In this document: positions 9,738-19,012 of the stretch, piece after piece | Position numbering within the stretch: position 1 is the first letter of the stretch | Layout of the letters: each line of letters begins with the position of its first letter | From: Ryuthela nishihirai | Taxonomy: Eukaryota; Arthropoda; Arachnida; Araneae; Heptathelidae | Direction of reading: 5' to 3' | Assembly (NCBI GenBank): GCA_038380435.1 | Contig: JAWZYU010000686.1 | Coordinates: 22,838-86,837, forward strand | DNA: 64,000 nucleotides | The notes under the pieces: model-generated | Databases searched by the model: none | Told to the model about the DNA's origin: nothing | Seen by the model: only the letters and a program-made list of their open reading frames with translations | Translations under genes and position numbers: made by a program

Positions 9738-10799
9738 AATACCGGAAGTGGTTTTTCGTTTTTGTTCAGAAAAACACAAACGCTAATTGCACTATTCATT
9801 CAATTTTTGTTCAACCAGACACAGTAAATAATCTTGATGAAAAGTAATGCTATACATAAGTACTTTTCTACTTACATAAAAAAATCTGTGCATTAGAATA
9901 ATTATTTTCATAGCAAAAAATTGCGCCAAACTGAAAGTAATTTGAAGTCGAGCTTTAATTTTCGGAAAAGTCAAACTGCTGAAAAAGAACGTCAAAATCT
10001 CAATTGACGTCATTAAACAAAATCCTATACCCCAGGCAAACGTTCGACGGAGATAACTATATTTCAGAAGTATAGTCTATTCTCTGAACACGAAATAACT
10101 TTCTGCACCAGCCACAGAGCGAGCTTTCCTTATACAAGCGATCATTGCTTCGGTGTGTCGATGCGAAACAGAAGATGCTCTGAAACGATTTCGCCAACCA
10201 GCCAACGATACACCTTGGATAGAGTTTCACAGCTGAGGTTTTGTGACGACGATCATTACAATATATGCCAGCAAAATCCTTTTCGTTCTCCCAACTCATT
10301 TCCAACTGAAAAGGATAAGGCGGAAAACGATACCAAACTTATTATATCGCTTTTCTGAAATGGGCTTCCACTGCCCTCGATTTCCAGCAATGGCGAGTCT
10401 CTACAATAACATTGTTGTTGACAATCGAGCACTACTCTCGAATTTCCCACTTGCTTTTGCTGTTTAGCAGTGTAATATAATCAACGGTTTCTGAAGAGGG
10501 GCATCAGAAGTATCGCTTTTCCTTGTCGCTCTAACTAGCGACAAGATCGGAGATACCTTGCACGATTTTAGACGACGTATCGCCATTTTAAAATGTATGA
10601 TTGCGTCATGTACTCTTGTCGCCAGAGATTTTTGAACAGTTTTTTTGTTTTTATAAGATTCACCGGAAGAGGAGTCTTTTCTAATTAGACCGACTAGGGA
10701 GTTGTTTAGGAACGCGCGCTTTCGATATTAAAGACATTTATTAATTTTAAACATTTCATTCAGTCAATTTGGAAATGTTAAAGCTTTAAAAACAATACT
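9738..10799. other. No gene recognised; slightly GC-richer island at 10050-10600
   Basis: The part from 10050 to 10600 is less AT-rich than its surroundings, with short frames on both strands (for example 10243-10467 plus, 10057-10305 minus). None shows a domain. A hairpin lies at 10522-10545. It could be a host exon or promoter, but nothing proves it. Confidence 0.4.
10522..10545. repeat. Perfect 9-bp hairpin
   Basis: CTTGTCGCT, a 6-base loop and AGCGACAAG form a perfect stem. No T-run follows to suggest a terminator, and the function is unknown. Confidence 0.6.
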
Positions 10800-11626
10800 C
10801 ATAACCGGAAGAAGATTCCGAAAAGGAGTAACAGACTCCCCCAATCCTCTGCATCGTTTGAAAAGTATTTACTTATATTACTTCCAATAGTTGAAAAATA
10901 CTTATTGAAATAATTAATCTTTTCAGAAATAGTTTCCATTTTTTCTACTTTCGTTCTACTTGCATTACACCAGGAAATACAATATTCCTCGTTCGTAAAA
11001 CACTATTGATACATTTCCATGTAATTTTTGGGTTAACATCAGTGCTTAAAATATTTTGATAATGCATATTTTTGGTACGGTTGATTTATTGATTTAGTTT
11101 TTCTATAATTTTTAAAAGAGTTCCACTATTCTGTACTTCTTGCATTCAAAAATTCTTTAAATTTCTGATATTTTATTGTTATTCTATTTAAAATATCAAT
11201 AGTTGGCCAAGGTTTTCGATTTTTTCGCTTTTTCTTAAATTTTTGCAGAGGGAAACATGCGTTATAACATACAGTTAACAAGCTGATAAATTTATTATAC
11301 ATTTCATTAGGATCATTGCATTTAAGACATCCTCCCGGCATATATTGCTAATTTCAATATAAAATTTGTTCATGTTATTTTCCGAAAAATGTCGAAAAGT
11401 AGCAGGAGCTTTTAATTTTTCGTTAAGCTTATTGTTAGAACAAAGGGCAAAGATAGGTCACTTATACCAACATAGAAAACATCTCCAATTGCAGATGATA
11501 CATTAGTGGTGCACAGATCTATGACAAGTTGAGCTAGGATATGTGACTCTCGTAGGCAATTGGTTCATATTTGTAGATACATAAATGTCAATTAATGTAG
11601 TTTGTTCATCAAAGCGATATTGACAA
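10800..11626 (-). pseudogene. Jockey/CR1-like LINE, endonuclease end to pre-RT region
   Basis: Read on the minus strand from 11618, the fragment has DEQTTLIDIYVSTN, which corresponds to the TLIDNI.TN block near the end of LINE endonucleases. GISD with LPFVLT follows (the SDH-like catalytic region). Then comes DPNEMYNKFISLLTVCYNAC and KPWPTIDILNRI (11126-11341), typical of the linker before the RT. Last is INYFNKYFSTIGSNISKYF near 10850-10950, as found just ahead of the RT domain. Frameshifts and stops separate these blocks. The RT itself is missing downstream. The element continues on the far side of the hAT insertion at 13589. Confidence 0.8.
11619..11626. repeat. Left 8-bp target-site duplication of the hAT element
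   Basis: ATTGACAA, repeated perfectly at 13589-13596. Removing the insert and one copy restores a continuous LINE reading (NCQYRFDEQTTLID), which confirms both boundaries. Confidence 0.95.
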
Positions 11627-11689
11627 CAGGGGCGTAGCGAAGGACTCTGGTGGGGGGTTGGGGGGGGGAGAAATCGAAAATTTGGCAAC

Positions 11690-13530
11690 TCGAAATTAAA
11701 ATACTTACTTCAAATTTTCGCTACGTGGTGGTGGGGGGGAGTTCGCATTTTGACAACCCACTATCCTACATATTATTTTGCCAACTAGCCATAATTTCAC
11801 AAAAAAAACCCTATATAAACGTCTCGTCTGCATTGTAACAAGTCAGTGTGAATTTTCCATTGTTTTGACCCCCTCTCCTTAATTTCACGAAACTAATCCC
11901 AATCTTTACATCTCTCCTAAATTTGCCAAATCACTTCAAACTCCCCAAGATTTTGCCAAGTTTTCTCGTTTTTTGTCAACTATCCTGAATTTCACAAACC
12001 CAATCCCAATTATCACAACTCGCCCTTATTTTCCAAGTGGATTCGAATTTTGCCAACTTTCCTATATTTTGTTAAGTTTCCTCAATTTGTCCAACACTCC
12101 TTAATTTCACAAAACAAATCTCAATTTTCACAACTCGCCTATATTTTACCAAGTGAATTCGAATTTTGTCAACTCGCCGTAATTTTGCAGAAAAATTCGC
12201 AATTTTTACATCTTCCCTGAATTTGCCAAGTCACTTCGAATTTTATCAACTCTCCTTAATTGCACAAGAAAGGCACAATTTTCACAACTCTCCTGTATTT
12301 TACCAAGTGGCTTCGAATTTTGCCAACTCCCCTAGATTTTGCCAAGAGTTTTTGATTTTTCCAACTCTCCTTAATTTCACAAAACCAATCTCAATTTTTA
12401 CAACTCACCTGTACTTTACCAAGTGGTTTCCAGTTTTGCCAACTGCCCTAGATTTTGCGAAGTTTTCTCGATTTTATAAACTGTCCTTAATTTCACAAAA
12501 ACAATCCCAATTTTCACAAATCGCCAAGTGGATTCGAATTTTGCCAATTGCCCTAGATTTTGCCATCTCGCCACAATTTTACAGAAAAAAATCCCAATTT
12601 TACATCACACTTGATTTTTGCAAAGCCACTCTGAATTTTGCCAACTCCCCCAAGATTTGCCAACTCTCCTAGATATTGCGAAGTTGCCTCAATTTTGCCA
12701 ACACGACATAATTTTACAGAAAAAAGATCGCGTTTTTTACATCTCACCTGAATTTTGTCGACCCTCCACGATTTTGCCAAGTCACTCCGAATTTTGTCAA
12801 CTGCCCCTAGTTTTTCCAACTATACCTAGATTTTGCCAACTACCCCTAGATTTGCGAACTGCCCCTAGATTTTGCGAACTCCCTAAGTTTTGCCAACTCT
12901 CCTAGATTTTGCCAACTCGCCATAATTTTACAGAAAAAAAATCCAAATTTTCACATCTCACCTGAATTTTGCCAACTCCCCACGATTTAACCAAGTCACT
13001 GCGAAATTTGCTGTCCCTAGATTTTGCCAACTCGCCATGATTTTACAGAAAAAATCCTAATTTCTATATCTCACCTGAATTTTGCCAACTCCCCACGATT
13101 TTGCCAAGTCTCTCCGAATTTTATCAACTTTCGAAGATTTTGCCAACTCCCCAAGATTTTACCAAGTCACTCCGAATTTTCCCAACTGCCCAAGATTTTG
13201 CCATCTCCCCAAGATTTTACCAAGTCACTCCGAATTTTCCCAACTGCCCAAGATTTTGCCATCTCCCCAAGATTTTACCAAGTCACTCCGAATTTTCCCA
13301 ACTGCCCAAGATTTTGCCAAGTTGTCCCGATTTTGCCAAATCACCTGTATTTTACTAAGTGGCTTCGAATTTTGCCAACTGCTCTAAATTTTGCCGTCTT
13401 TCCATTTTCCAAACTGCCTTAGATTTGCCAAGTTGTCTCAATTTTGACAACTCCCCTTAATTATCCAAAAAAAAAAATTCCAAATTTTCACAACTCACCT
13501 AGATTTTGCGAAGTCGCTTCGAATTTTGCC
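11690..13530. repeat. Degenerate ~19-20-bp tandem repeat within the hAT element
   Basis: The motif is close to AATTTTGCCAACTC.CC. with variants such as GATTTTGCCAAGTC.CT, repeated dozens of times, and broken by ACAGAAAAAATCC segments. Frames on the plus strand (12166-12672, 12618-12905, 13024-13422) and one on the minus strand translate into repetitive FCQLP.ILPS-like peptides and are by-products of the repeat. Confidence 0.9.
13153..13330. repeat. 58-bp higher-order repeat, three copies
   Basis: AAGATTTTACCAAGTCACTC starts at 13153, 13211 and 13269. The copies are almost identical while the rest of the array is strongly diverged. One unit is about three basic repeats, showing a recent local amplification inside the transposon. 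Confidence 0.92.
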
Positions 13531-13588
13531 AACTCCGAGTTACTTGGGGGGGGGGGGGGGGAGCGTCCCCCCCATGGCTACGCCCCTG

Positions 13589-13700
13589 ATTGACAATTTG
13601 TTTGGCAATTACGTCTCTTGATATTTATCACGAAATATATTTCAACAGTCATCATAAGATCTTGAGGAAAAATGGGAAAAAATATTTTCAATCATGAAAA
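13589..13700 (-). pseudogene. Jockey/CR1-like LINE, endonuclease portion upstream of the hAT insertion
   Basis: It begins with the right-hand target duplication (13589-13596). On the minus strand the reading IKRRNCQTNC joins directly to QYRFDEQTTLID on the other side of the insert. Upstream of about 13700 the similarity fades. A 15-base G run lies at 13786-13800. Confidence 0.7.
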
Positions 13701-13984
13701 TTCGATGTTCAACAGTGAGAACTTTTATCACATACAAAACTGCCCCTTACCTTATCTATTTATCTATCCACAAAACGATACTAGTGGGGGGGGGGGGGGG
13801 AATGTTCATGCTCTCACTTTTTGAGTTTAGAATGTTTTTAAAAGATAAGAGTTGTAATAATAGTCTCTTTCTCTTTCCCACTTCCAAAAAACCAAGTGTT
13901 TTAGCAATACTTTAGTTGCACCCATTTAGTTTGTTGTTAATTTAATCGCTTCTCACTAGCCGCTATTTTAAATGCTTCAATGGC

Positions 13985-14082
13985 GAAAGGTTAAGTTTAA
14001 TTACGGTTGTTCCCCATGAATTAAAAATTGCTCTTATAGTAGCTGTTTACAAATCTGGATATCAGTTCTTTCTACTTTCGCT
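13985..14082 (+). pseudogene. Short LINE RT N-terminal relic, opposite strand
   Basis: The frame reads LSLITVVPHELKIALIVAVY then KSG, which matches the .G.VP..LK.A.V.P.YKSGD block that opens the reverse transcriptase of Jockey/CR1-like LINEs. Only about 30 residues are recognisable. It lies on the plus strand, opposite to the LINE just to its left, so it is a separate or rearranged insertion. Confidence 0.65.
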
Positions 14083-14344
14083 AAAGTCATTTCGCTAAAG
14101 TCACCCTTGAATTGATAGATAAAACTATAGTTATAGTATAACAATGGGAATAAAATAAAACATATATATATATAAAACACATTAAATTTTGTGTTCGTAA
14201 ATTACATATATCGATAAACACAAAAAATGACATTTTTGCACAGCAGTGTTGCCAACTTAGCGACTTTGTTACCAGATCTAGCGACTTTTGAGTTCCCCAA
14301 AAAATTTTACTGCGTACCCCACGTTGAGAACTTCTGATCTAAAC

Positions 14345-14478
14345 GATAATGATTAAACCAATCAATAGTTTTATAATGATTAAATAGTTTGATATTGATA
14401 ATGATTAAACCAATCAATAGTTTGATAGTGATTAAATAGTTTGATATTGATAATGATTAAACCAATCAATAGTTTGAT
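14345..14478. repeat. 52-bp tandem repeat, about 2.6 units
   Basis: GATAATGATTAAACCAATCA starts at 14345, 14397 and 14449. The units differ at very few positions. AT-rich and non-coding. Confidence 0.95.
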
Positions 14479-14733
14479 GCATGGGCGTCGGCATTGGGGA
14501 ATTGAGGGAGGAGGTCACTTTTTCCTTCCCCTTGGAAATGTGATTCTTTAAGTTCTAAGAAAACTGAAAGATTACTTGTTTTTCTGGCATCTACTATTAT
14601 GAGAGCTATATAGCATAAAATTCTTGTTAACAAAGTTGCATTTAAATTAAATATAATTATTATTCGGAACATGCAAAATATCCTATTTTGACGAAGGGAA
14701 GCATTTCTGTGTTAGAATTTTTCATAGCACGAA

Positions 14734-15118
14734 GTTGGGTTGTTTTACCTCTGAGCGGCACTTTTTTGCACACTATGGGCTAAATGGCTAGGTCACATGG
14801 ACCCCGAAGGCTCAGAGAAGGTTGGGGTAGGGGACCCACTGGAACAGCTGTTGGGAGACAGATGGTAGACTCCCGTCAAGGCAATCCAGCGTGTTCTTTA
14901 ACGTGCACAGGGTATGGCTCTCCCGCACACGGGGCCACGGTTTAACGTCCCATCCGACGGACGGCAGCCTTTCCGAGCCCATCGGTGTCCCCTACTGACC
15001 GTGGGCAGGGCGATGAAATTTTGCGGAGATAAATCTCAACGCTGACCCAGCTGGGACTCGAACCTGGGAACTACAGATTACGAGCCTGGCGCGCTACCGA
15101 CTGAGCCACCCCCGCCCC
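14734..15118 (-). mobile_element. SINE family A, copy 4
   Basis: Full-length minus-strand copy, including the complete tRNA-like head (CTGAGCCACCCCCGCCCC at its high-coordinate end). A perfect 12-bp target duplication, TCATAGCACGAA, lies at 14722-14733 and 15119-15130. Confidence 0.96.
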
Positions 15119-15130
15119 TCATAGCACGAA

Positions 15131-15502
15131 TGACTTGTAATTCAATCAAATCTTTGGCGTTTTTGGGCAAAATCCCAGGGGATTGTTAATTGTTTTAAAG
15201 AGTAATAAAATTGTGTTTTTAAAAAATTCTCCTGTTGAATATTTTTGTCTTAATCCCTCCAGAATTTTCGCACTGTTTATTGGATTTTTCCAAAGAACCA
15301 ACCTTTTGTATTATTTAATAATTAGCCTAACAAATAAAAATGTCGCCTAAATTTGCTATTTTTTGTAACAAATACAGTTAACAAAAAAGACACTAGATAC
15401 GATTGAACGTATTCAAAAAAGCCCCGCCCATTACTTAAAAAATAGCAATGGTGGTCTTGCAAAGATTCTTTCCCCCCTTCCTTGTAGTGAAAGTGGGTGA
15501 AG
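15131..15502. other. No gene recognised
   Basis: AT-rich. The minus-strand frame at 15322-15531 has no recognisable motif. Confidence 0.4.
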
Positions 15503-15504
15503 TA

Positions 15505-15802
15505 CAGTCGGTCAAAAAAGTATCCGAACACTGTGGTTGATTACAGAATTCAGAAAAAATATCTGACAACGATTTTTTTAGAAATTAGTGATCTGGCAAC
15601 CCTTCATGTCACGTGATTACAGAATCAGGAAAAATATCTGGAGCGTGTACAGCAACTGTACACGCTCCAGTTACCGTTCACAGCAAACTGGAGCGTGTGC
15701 AGTTACTGCAACCGCTCCAGTTTGCTGTGAACGGTAACTGCACACGCTCAATATTTCCGTGAGTGAGCCCACACGATCTAGTATCAAAATAATATGACCA
15801 CC
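15505..15802 (+). mobile_element. Foldback Tc1/mariner-type MITE, copy 1
   Basis: It starts after a TA with CAGTCGGTCAAAAAAGTATC, the same terminus as the neighbouring palindromic MITE. Inside are stacked inverted repeats: CTGGAGCGTGTACAG / CTGTACACGCTCCAG, and a longer pair built on GTTACCGTTCACAGCAAACT. The right end, GTATCAAAATAATATGACCA, resembles the terminal repeat of the Tc1-like element at 2099-3303. About 270 bp match an inverted copy at 17735-18002. Confidence 0.75.
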
Positions 15803-15804
15803 TA

Positions 15805-16024
15805 CAGTCGCTCAAAAAAGATATCCGAACACTAGGGTTGATTACAGAATTCAGAAAAAATATCTGGCAACGACTTTTTTCAGAAATTAGTGATCTGGCA
15901 ACCTTCGTGTCACGTGACTCGAAGGTTGCCAGATCACTGATTTCTAAAAAAAAAAATCGTTGCCAGATATTTTTTCTGAATTCTGTAATCAACCCTAGTG
16001 TTCGGATACTTTTTTGACCGACTG
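15805..16024. mobile_element. Palindromic MITE, 220 bp, TA-flanked
   Basis: The whole element is a near-perfect palindrome. CAGTCGCTCAAAAAAG at the left end pairs with CTTTTTTGACCGACTG at the right, and the arms meet at GTCACGTGAC. TA dinucleotides lie at 15803-15804 and 16025-16026, the target site of Tc1/mariner elements. It has no coding capacity and would depend on a transposase recognising these ends. Confidence 0.9.
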
Positions 16025-16026
16025 TA

Positions 16027-17365
16027 CTCAACTCATAAGAGACAAAATGAGTGCATAATTTCTATCACAGAATTTTACACTCATTTTCTTTCAAACATTC
16101 AACATCAGCAGGAATAGATTCTACTCCTGCTCTTGATAGAAACAATTTTGAAACGTTGACATTATTTTGGCATATTTTTCTAAAAAAAGGAGATGGGAAT
16201 TACGACATTTTATAGGAAACAGAAAAGGACTTTAAAAATGTGCCGATATATCTGATCACTAGGGATCAAAGACCAACGCTTTGACATACTTTGATGATTC
16301 GATAACAAAGATTTAATCTTATAAAGAGAATTCTGTCTTTTATCAGCTTTTTTAGCAGTCATTTTTATAGCACTTAAAGCTTCTGCCCCAGATTTTTCGT
16401 AAAGCAATATTCATATGTGAACATTTTTATGAGGCTTTAGAGAGTGAATATTCGCGCTCACTTTAACATAGAAAGTAGAGTTCCAGCCCTTGCTCATGTT
16501 TCATAGAAATTCCATTCACATCTCAGTGAAAGGAGAGGCGTCGTATTCCGTGAATAACACGGAAGACACGGATGCGTACAGAAGAGGTTCTTCTTTTCGT
16601 GGCAGCAAAATGGAGCAAGGCCTAAGTTTCGTAGAAGAAAATCGAGAGCAGCTGATGTGATAAACGAAAGCTAAGATCGTGAGCTTCTGCCTTAGGTGCG
16701 AGTGATCTTTGTCCGTTCTCCTCTGCAAGAAATGGGTTACGGAGATTTTAATGCTACAACTGATCGTAATATAAAAGGGGATAAAAAGGAAAAACTTACG
16801 CTAGCTTCAGCTGAACCATAACCGTATAAGGCGTAAATAAAAAACGATCTCTTTGTGAATAACAGAGTGAAATCTGGCTACCTAAGAATAGCGTATGTTT
16901 TACTAGTTCCTTTAATATTTTTAATATTCAGGCTACTGAATGAAATTTTCGTGGACCAGAATTTTTTTGGTTTCTAATTTAAAGTTGTTTTTTTTTGCAG
17001 GTCAGAATGAAAGACGAGAAACATACGTCTGCTAAAGGTGATGACGAAAAGAAAAGGTATACGAAGACAAATTCAAACTGTTCTAAGGGACCTGGGGCCG
17101 TAACCTTCGAGAACAAGGCCGTTGCAGTCTCGAGGCCGAGTTGCAGTCTAAACTGACGTCACATCCTGTGGATCGAGGCCGACGAGAAAAGCCTCGCTGT
17201 GGATCCACAGTGCATCCTGCGCACGTAGTTCTATCGTAGCAAATCGAGCATTTACTTTTTTTTCATAAGATCGGGAGGGCATTTTTGTTTGGTACTGTGC
17301 TCAAAAACTGATTGACATGGGATTATTATATGGTATATAAGTACATTAGAGTAACATATATGTAC
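16027..17365. other. No gene proven; candidate small exon-like ORF
   Basis: The composition around 16480-16830 and 17000-17240 is less AT-rich. A 54-codon frame (16496-16660, plus) starts MFHRNSIHISVKGEAS and is hydrophilic with no known domain. A pyrimidine tract ending in TTTGCAG at about 17000 precedes ATGAAAGACGAGAAACATAC, resembling a splice acceptor and exon. The two do not join into one open frame with the donor I tried, so I do not call a gene. Confidence 0.3.
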
Positions 17366-17612
17366 ATTAGTCATCTGGCAACCTTCGTGTCACGTGACAC
17401 GAAGGTTGCCAGATGACTAATTTCTAAAAAAAATCAATGCCAGATATTTTTTCTGAATTCTGTAATCAACCATAATAAAATAATAAATACCCCCTCAAGC
17501 AGCTGCTTGCCACAGAGGTCTGACAGGAGCCTGTCAGTTTATATGCCATAGTAGAAGGTCTGTGAGGATGGCAGGACCATAGTGTTCGGATATTTTTTAA
17601 TATATATAATGC
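17366..17612. mobile_element. MITE of the CAGTCG family, interrupted by a SINE
   Basis: It begins with a perfect 56-bp palindrome (17366-17421) centred on CACGTG and continues with TGAATTCTGTAATCAACCAT, as in the MITE at 15805-16024. SINE B copy 2 interrupts it. The remaining end, TAGTGTTCGGATATTTTTTA, follows at 17580. The terminal CGACTG is lost. Confidence 0.75.
17482..17578 (-). mobile_element. SINE family B, copy 2 (3' part only)
   Basis: The minus strand carries only the tail half of family B, from GTCCTGCCATCC to CAAGCAGCTGCTTGAGGGGG and TATTTAT. The tRNA-like head is absent (5' truncation). It splits the surrounding MITE, with a possible short target duplication ACCATA on both sides. 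Confidence 0.85.
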
Positions 17613-17639
17613 GTATGAATATATAATGCAATGAATATG

Positions 17640-18002
17640 GAGTGTGTGCAGTTACCGTTCACAGCAAACTGGAGCGGTTGCGGTTAATGTTCACAGCACA
17701 TTGGATCGTGTGAGCTCACAAAGACCTGGATCGTGTGGGCTCACTCACGGAAATATTGAGTGTGTGCAGTTACCATTCACAGCAAACTGGAGCGTGTGCA
17801 GTAACTGCACACGCTCCAGTTTGCTGTAAACGGTAACTGGAGCGTGTACAGTTGCTGTACACGCTCTAGATATTTTTCCTGAATTCTGTAATCACGTGAC
17901 ACGAAGGTTGCCAGATGACTAATTTCTAAAAAAAATCAATGCCAGAGATTTTTTCTGAATTTCGCAATCAACCATAGTGTTCGGATACTTTTTTGAGCGA
18001 CT
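17640..18002 (-). mobile_element. Foldback Tc1/mariner-type MITE, copy 2 (inverted)
   Basis: The right end is CTTTTTTGAGCGACTG followed by TA (18003-18004). Inward it repeats, in reverse, the order of copy 1: the TGAATT terminus region, the CTGTACACGCTC hairpin, and the CTCCAGTTTGCTGT / ACAGCAAACTGGAG pairs. It extends further than copy 1, with an extra GATCGTGTG[A/G]GCTCAC block. The TA at its right end abuts a transposase relic. Confidence 0.72.
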
Positions 18003-18004
18003 GT

Positions 18005-18245
18005 ACAAATGCACAAGAGTTCATGGACGAAGCATCCGGTGACCTCACAGGAATGTCCTCGAATGGTATACAGCGGATACCCGTTTCTTCTGCCGTCCGT
18101 TGGAGGATACGTGCCTGTAGAAGCTGAGATATGATTTGAAGCTTTGTTTTGATGCAACCATAAGGTATTGACGTCCTTTAGCATACAAGGCATGCAATTA
18201 TTCCCGATATTTTGGCTCCAGGATGTTTGTCTGACAGTAGACAGA
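18005..18245 (-). pseudogene. Mariner/IS630-type transposase fragment
   Basis: On the minus strand, successive frames give HPGAKISG, then TLWLHQNKASNHISAS, then EDIPVRSPDASSMNSCAF. These correspond to the HQDKA.SH block with the second catalytic Asp and the downstream SPD block of a mariner-like transposase family. At least two frameshifts are needed. The catalytic Asp of HQDKA appears as Asn here, so even this piece would be inactive. The gene is cut at 18004 by the TA end of the foldback MITE. Confidence 0.68.
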
Positions 18246-18317
18246 TTACAATCGAGCCGGAAAAATATGAAAAAAAAAAAAGGGTGGGTGGTGAACAGAC
18301 TGGATTTTTAATGCAGT

Positions 18318-18490
18318 GCTACTGATCTAAGGGACCTGGGTTCGAGCCCCGGGTAAGGCATGGATGTATGTGTCGTTTTTCTGCTGAGGTCCTGCCATCC
18401 TCACAGACCTTCTACTCTGGCATATAAACTGACAGGCTCCTGTCAGACCTCTGTGGCAAGCAGTTGCTTGAGGGGGTATTTATTTTTTTT
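18318..18490 (+). mobile_element. SINE family B, copy 3 (5'-truncated)
   Basis: It starts inside the tRNA-like head at GCTACTGATCTAAGGGACCT, so the A box is missing. The B box GGTTCGAGCCCCGG, body and tail (CAGTTGCTTGAGGGGGTATT, then T-rich) are present. Confidence 0.9.
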
Positions 18491-18586
18491 ATTATTTATA
18501 ACATTTCCTCCTCCATTTTACAGGTCTTTAAAATATTTCCTCAAAAATCCATCAATTATAAATAAGTTTAACAATTTTTTGTCTCT
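18491..18586. other. AT-rich spacer between SINEs
   Basis: Nothing recognised. It ends at the 14-base sequence that serves as the target duplication of the next SINE. Confidence 0.5.
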
Positions 18587-18600
18587 ATTACTCTTACTAG

Positions 18601-18803
18601 CCGTCCCGTGGCCGAGTGGTTAGCGCGCTTGGCTACTGATCTACGGGACCTGGGTTCGAGCCCCGGGTAAGGCATGTATGTGTGTGTCGTTTTTCTGCTG
18701 AGGTCCTGCCATCCTCTCAGACCTTCTACTGTGGCATATAAACTGACAGGCTCCTGTCAGACCTCTGTGGCAAGCAGCTGCTTGAGGGGGTGTTTATTTT
18801 TAT
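18601..18803 (+). mobile_element. SINE family B, copy 4 (complete)
   Basis: The complete head CCGTCCCGTGGCCGAGTGG (A box) and GGTTCGAGCCCCGG (B box) is followed by TGCTGAGGTCCTGCCATCC and a tail CAAGCAGCTGCTTGAGGGGG plus T-rich end. ATTACTCTTACTAG (18587-18600) and TTTACTCTTACTAG (18804-18817) flank it. Confidence 0.93.
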
Positions 18804-18817
18804 TTTACTCTTACTAG

Positions 18818-19012
18818 CCGTCCCGTGGCCGAGTGGTTAGCGCGCTTGGCTACTGATCTACGGGACCTGGGTTCGAGCCCCAGGTAAGGCATGGATATTC
18901 GTGTTGTTTTCTGCTGTGGTCCTGCCATCCTCTCAGTTCTTCTACTGTGGCATATAAACTGACAGGCTCCTGTCAGACCTCTGTGGCAAGCAGCTGCTTG
19001 AGGGGGTATTTA
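18818..19012 (+). mobile_element. SINE family B, copy 5 (left half of a composite)
   Basis: Complete tRNA-like head and body. The tail ends GAGGGGGTATTTA and is followed immediately by a 5S-rRNA-like head with no target duplication between them. The duplication TTACTCTTACTAG / TTACTTTTACTAG flanks this copy and the 5S unit together (18805-18817 and 19246-19258). Confidence 0.9.

Larger units (their letters stand above)
11627..13588. mobile_element. Non-autonomous hAT transposon filled with satellite-like repeats
   Basis: The element is 1,962 bp, bounded by the terminal inverted repeat CAGGGGCGTAGC (11627-11638 and, inverted, 13577-13588) and an 8-bp target duplication. CAGGGG-type termini with 8-bp duplications are the signature of the hAT superfamily. 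There is no transposase: G-rich subterminal runs (for example 11651-11668 and 13545-13562) frame an interior made of short tandem repeats. It would have needed a transposase supplied by another hAT element. It sits inside a LINE and so is younger than it. Confidence 0.9.

Noticed and set aside
12166..13422. Plus-strand frames of 85-168 codons reading FCQLP/ILPS repeats
   Set aside because: Several frames are open at once because the underlying tandem repeat lacks stops. The peptide repeats mirror the DNA repeat and end within the hAT element.
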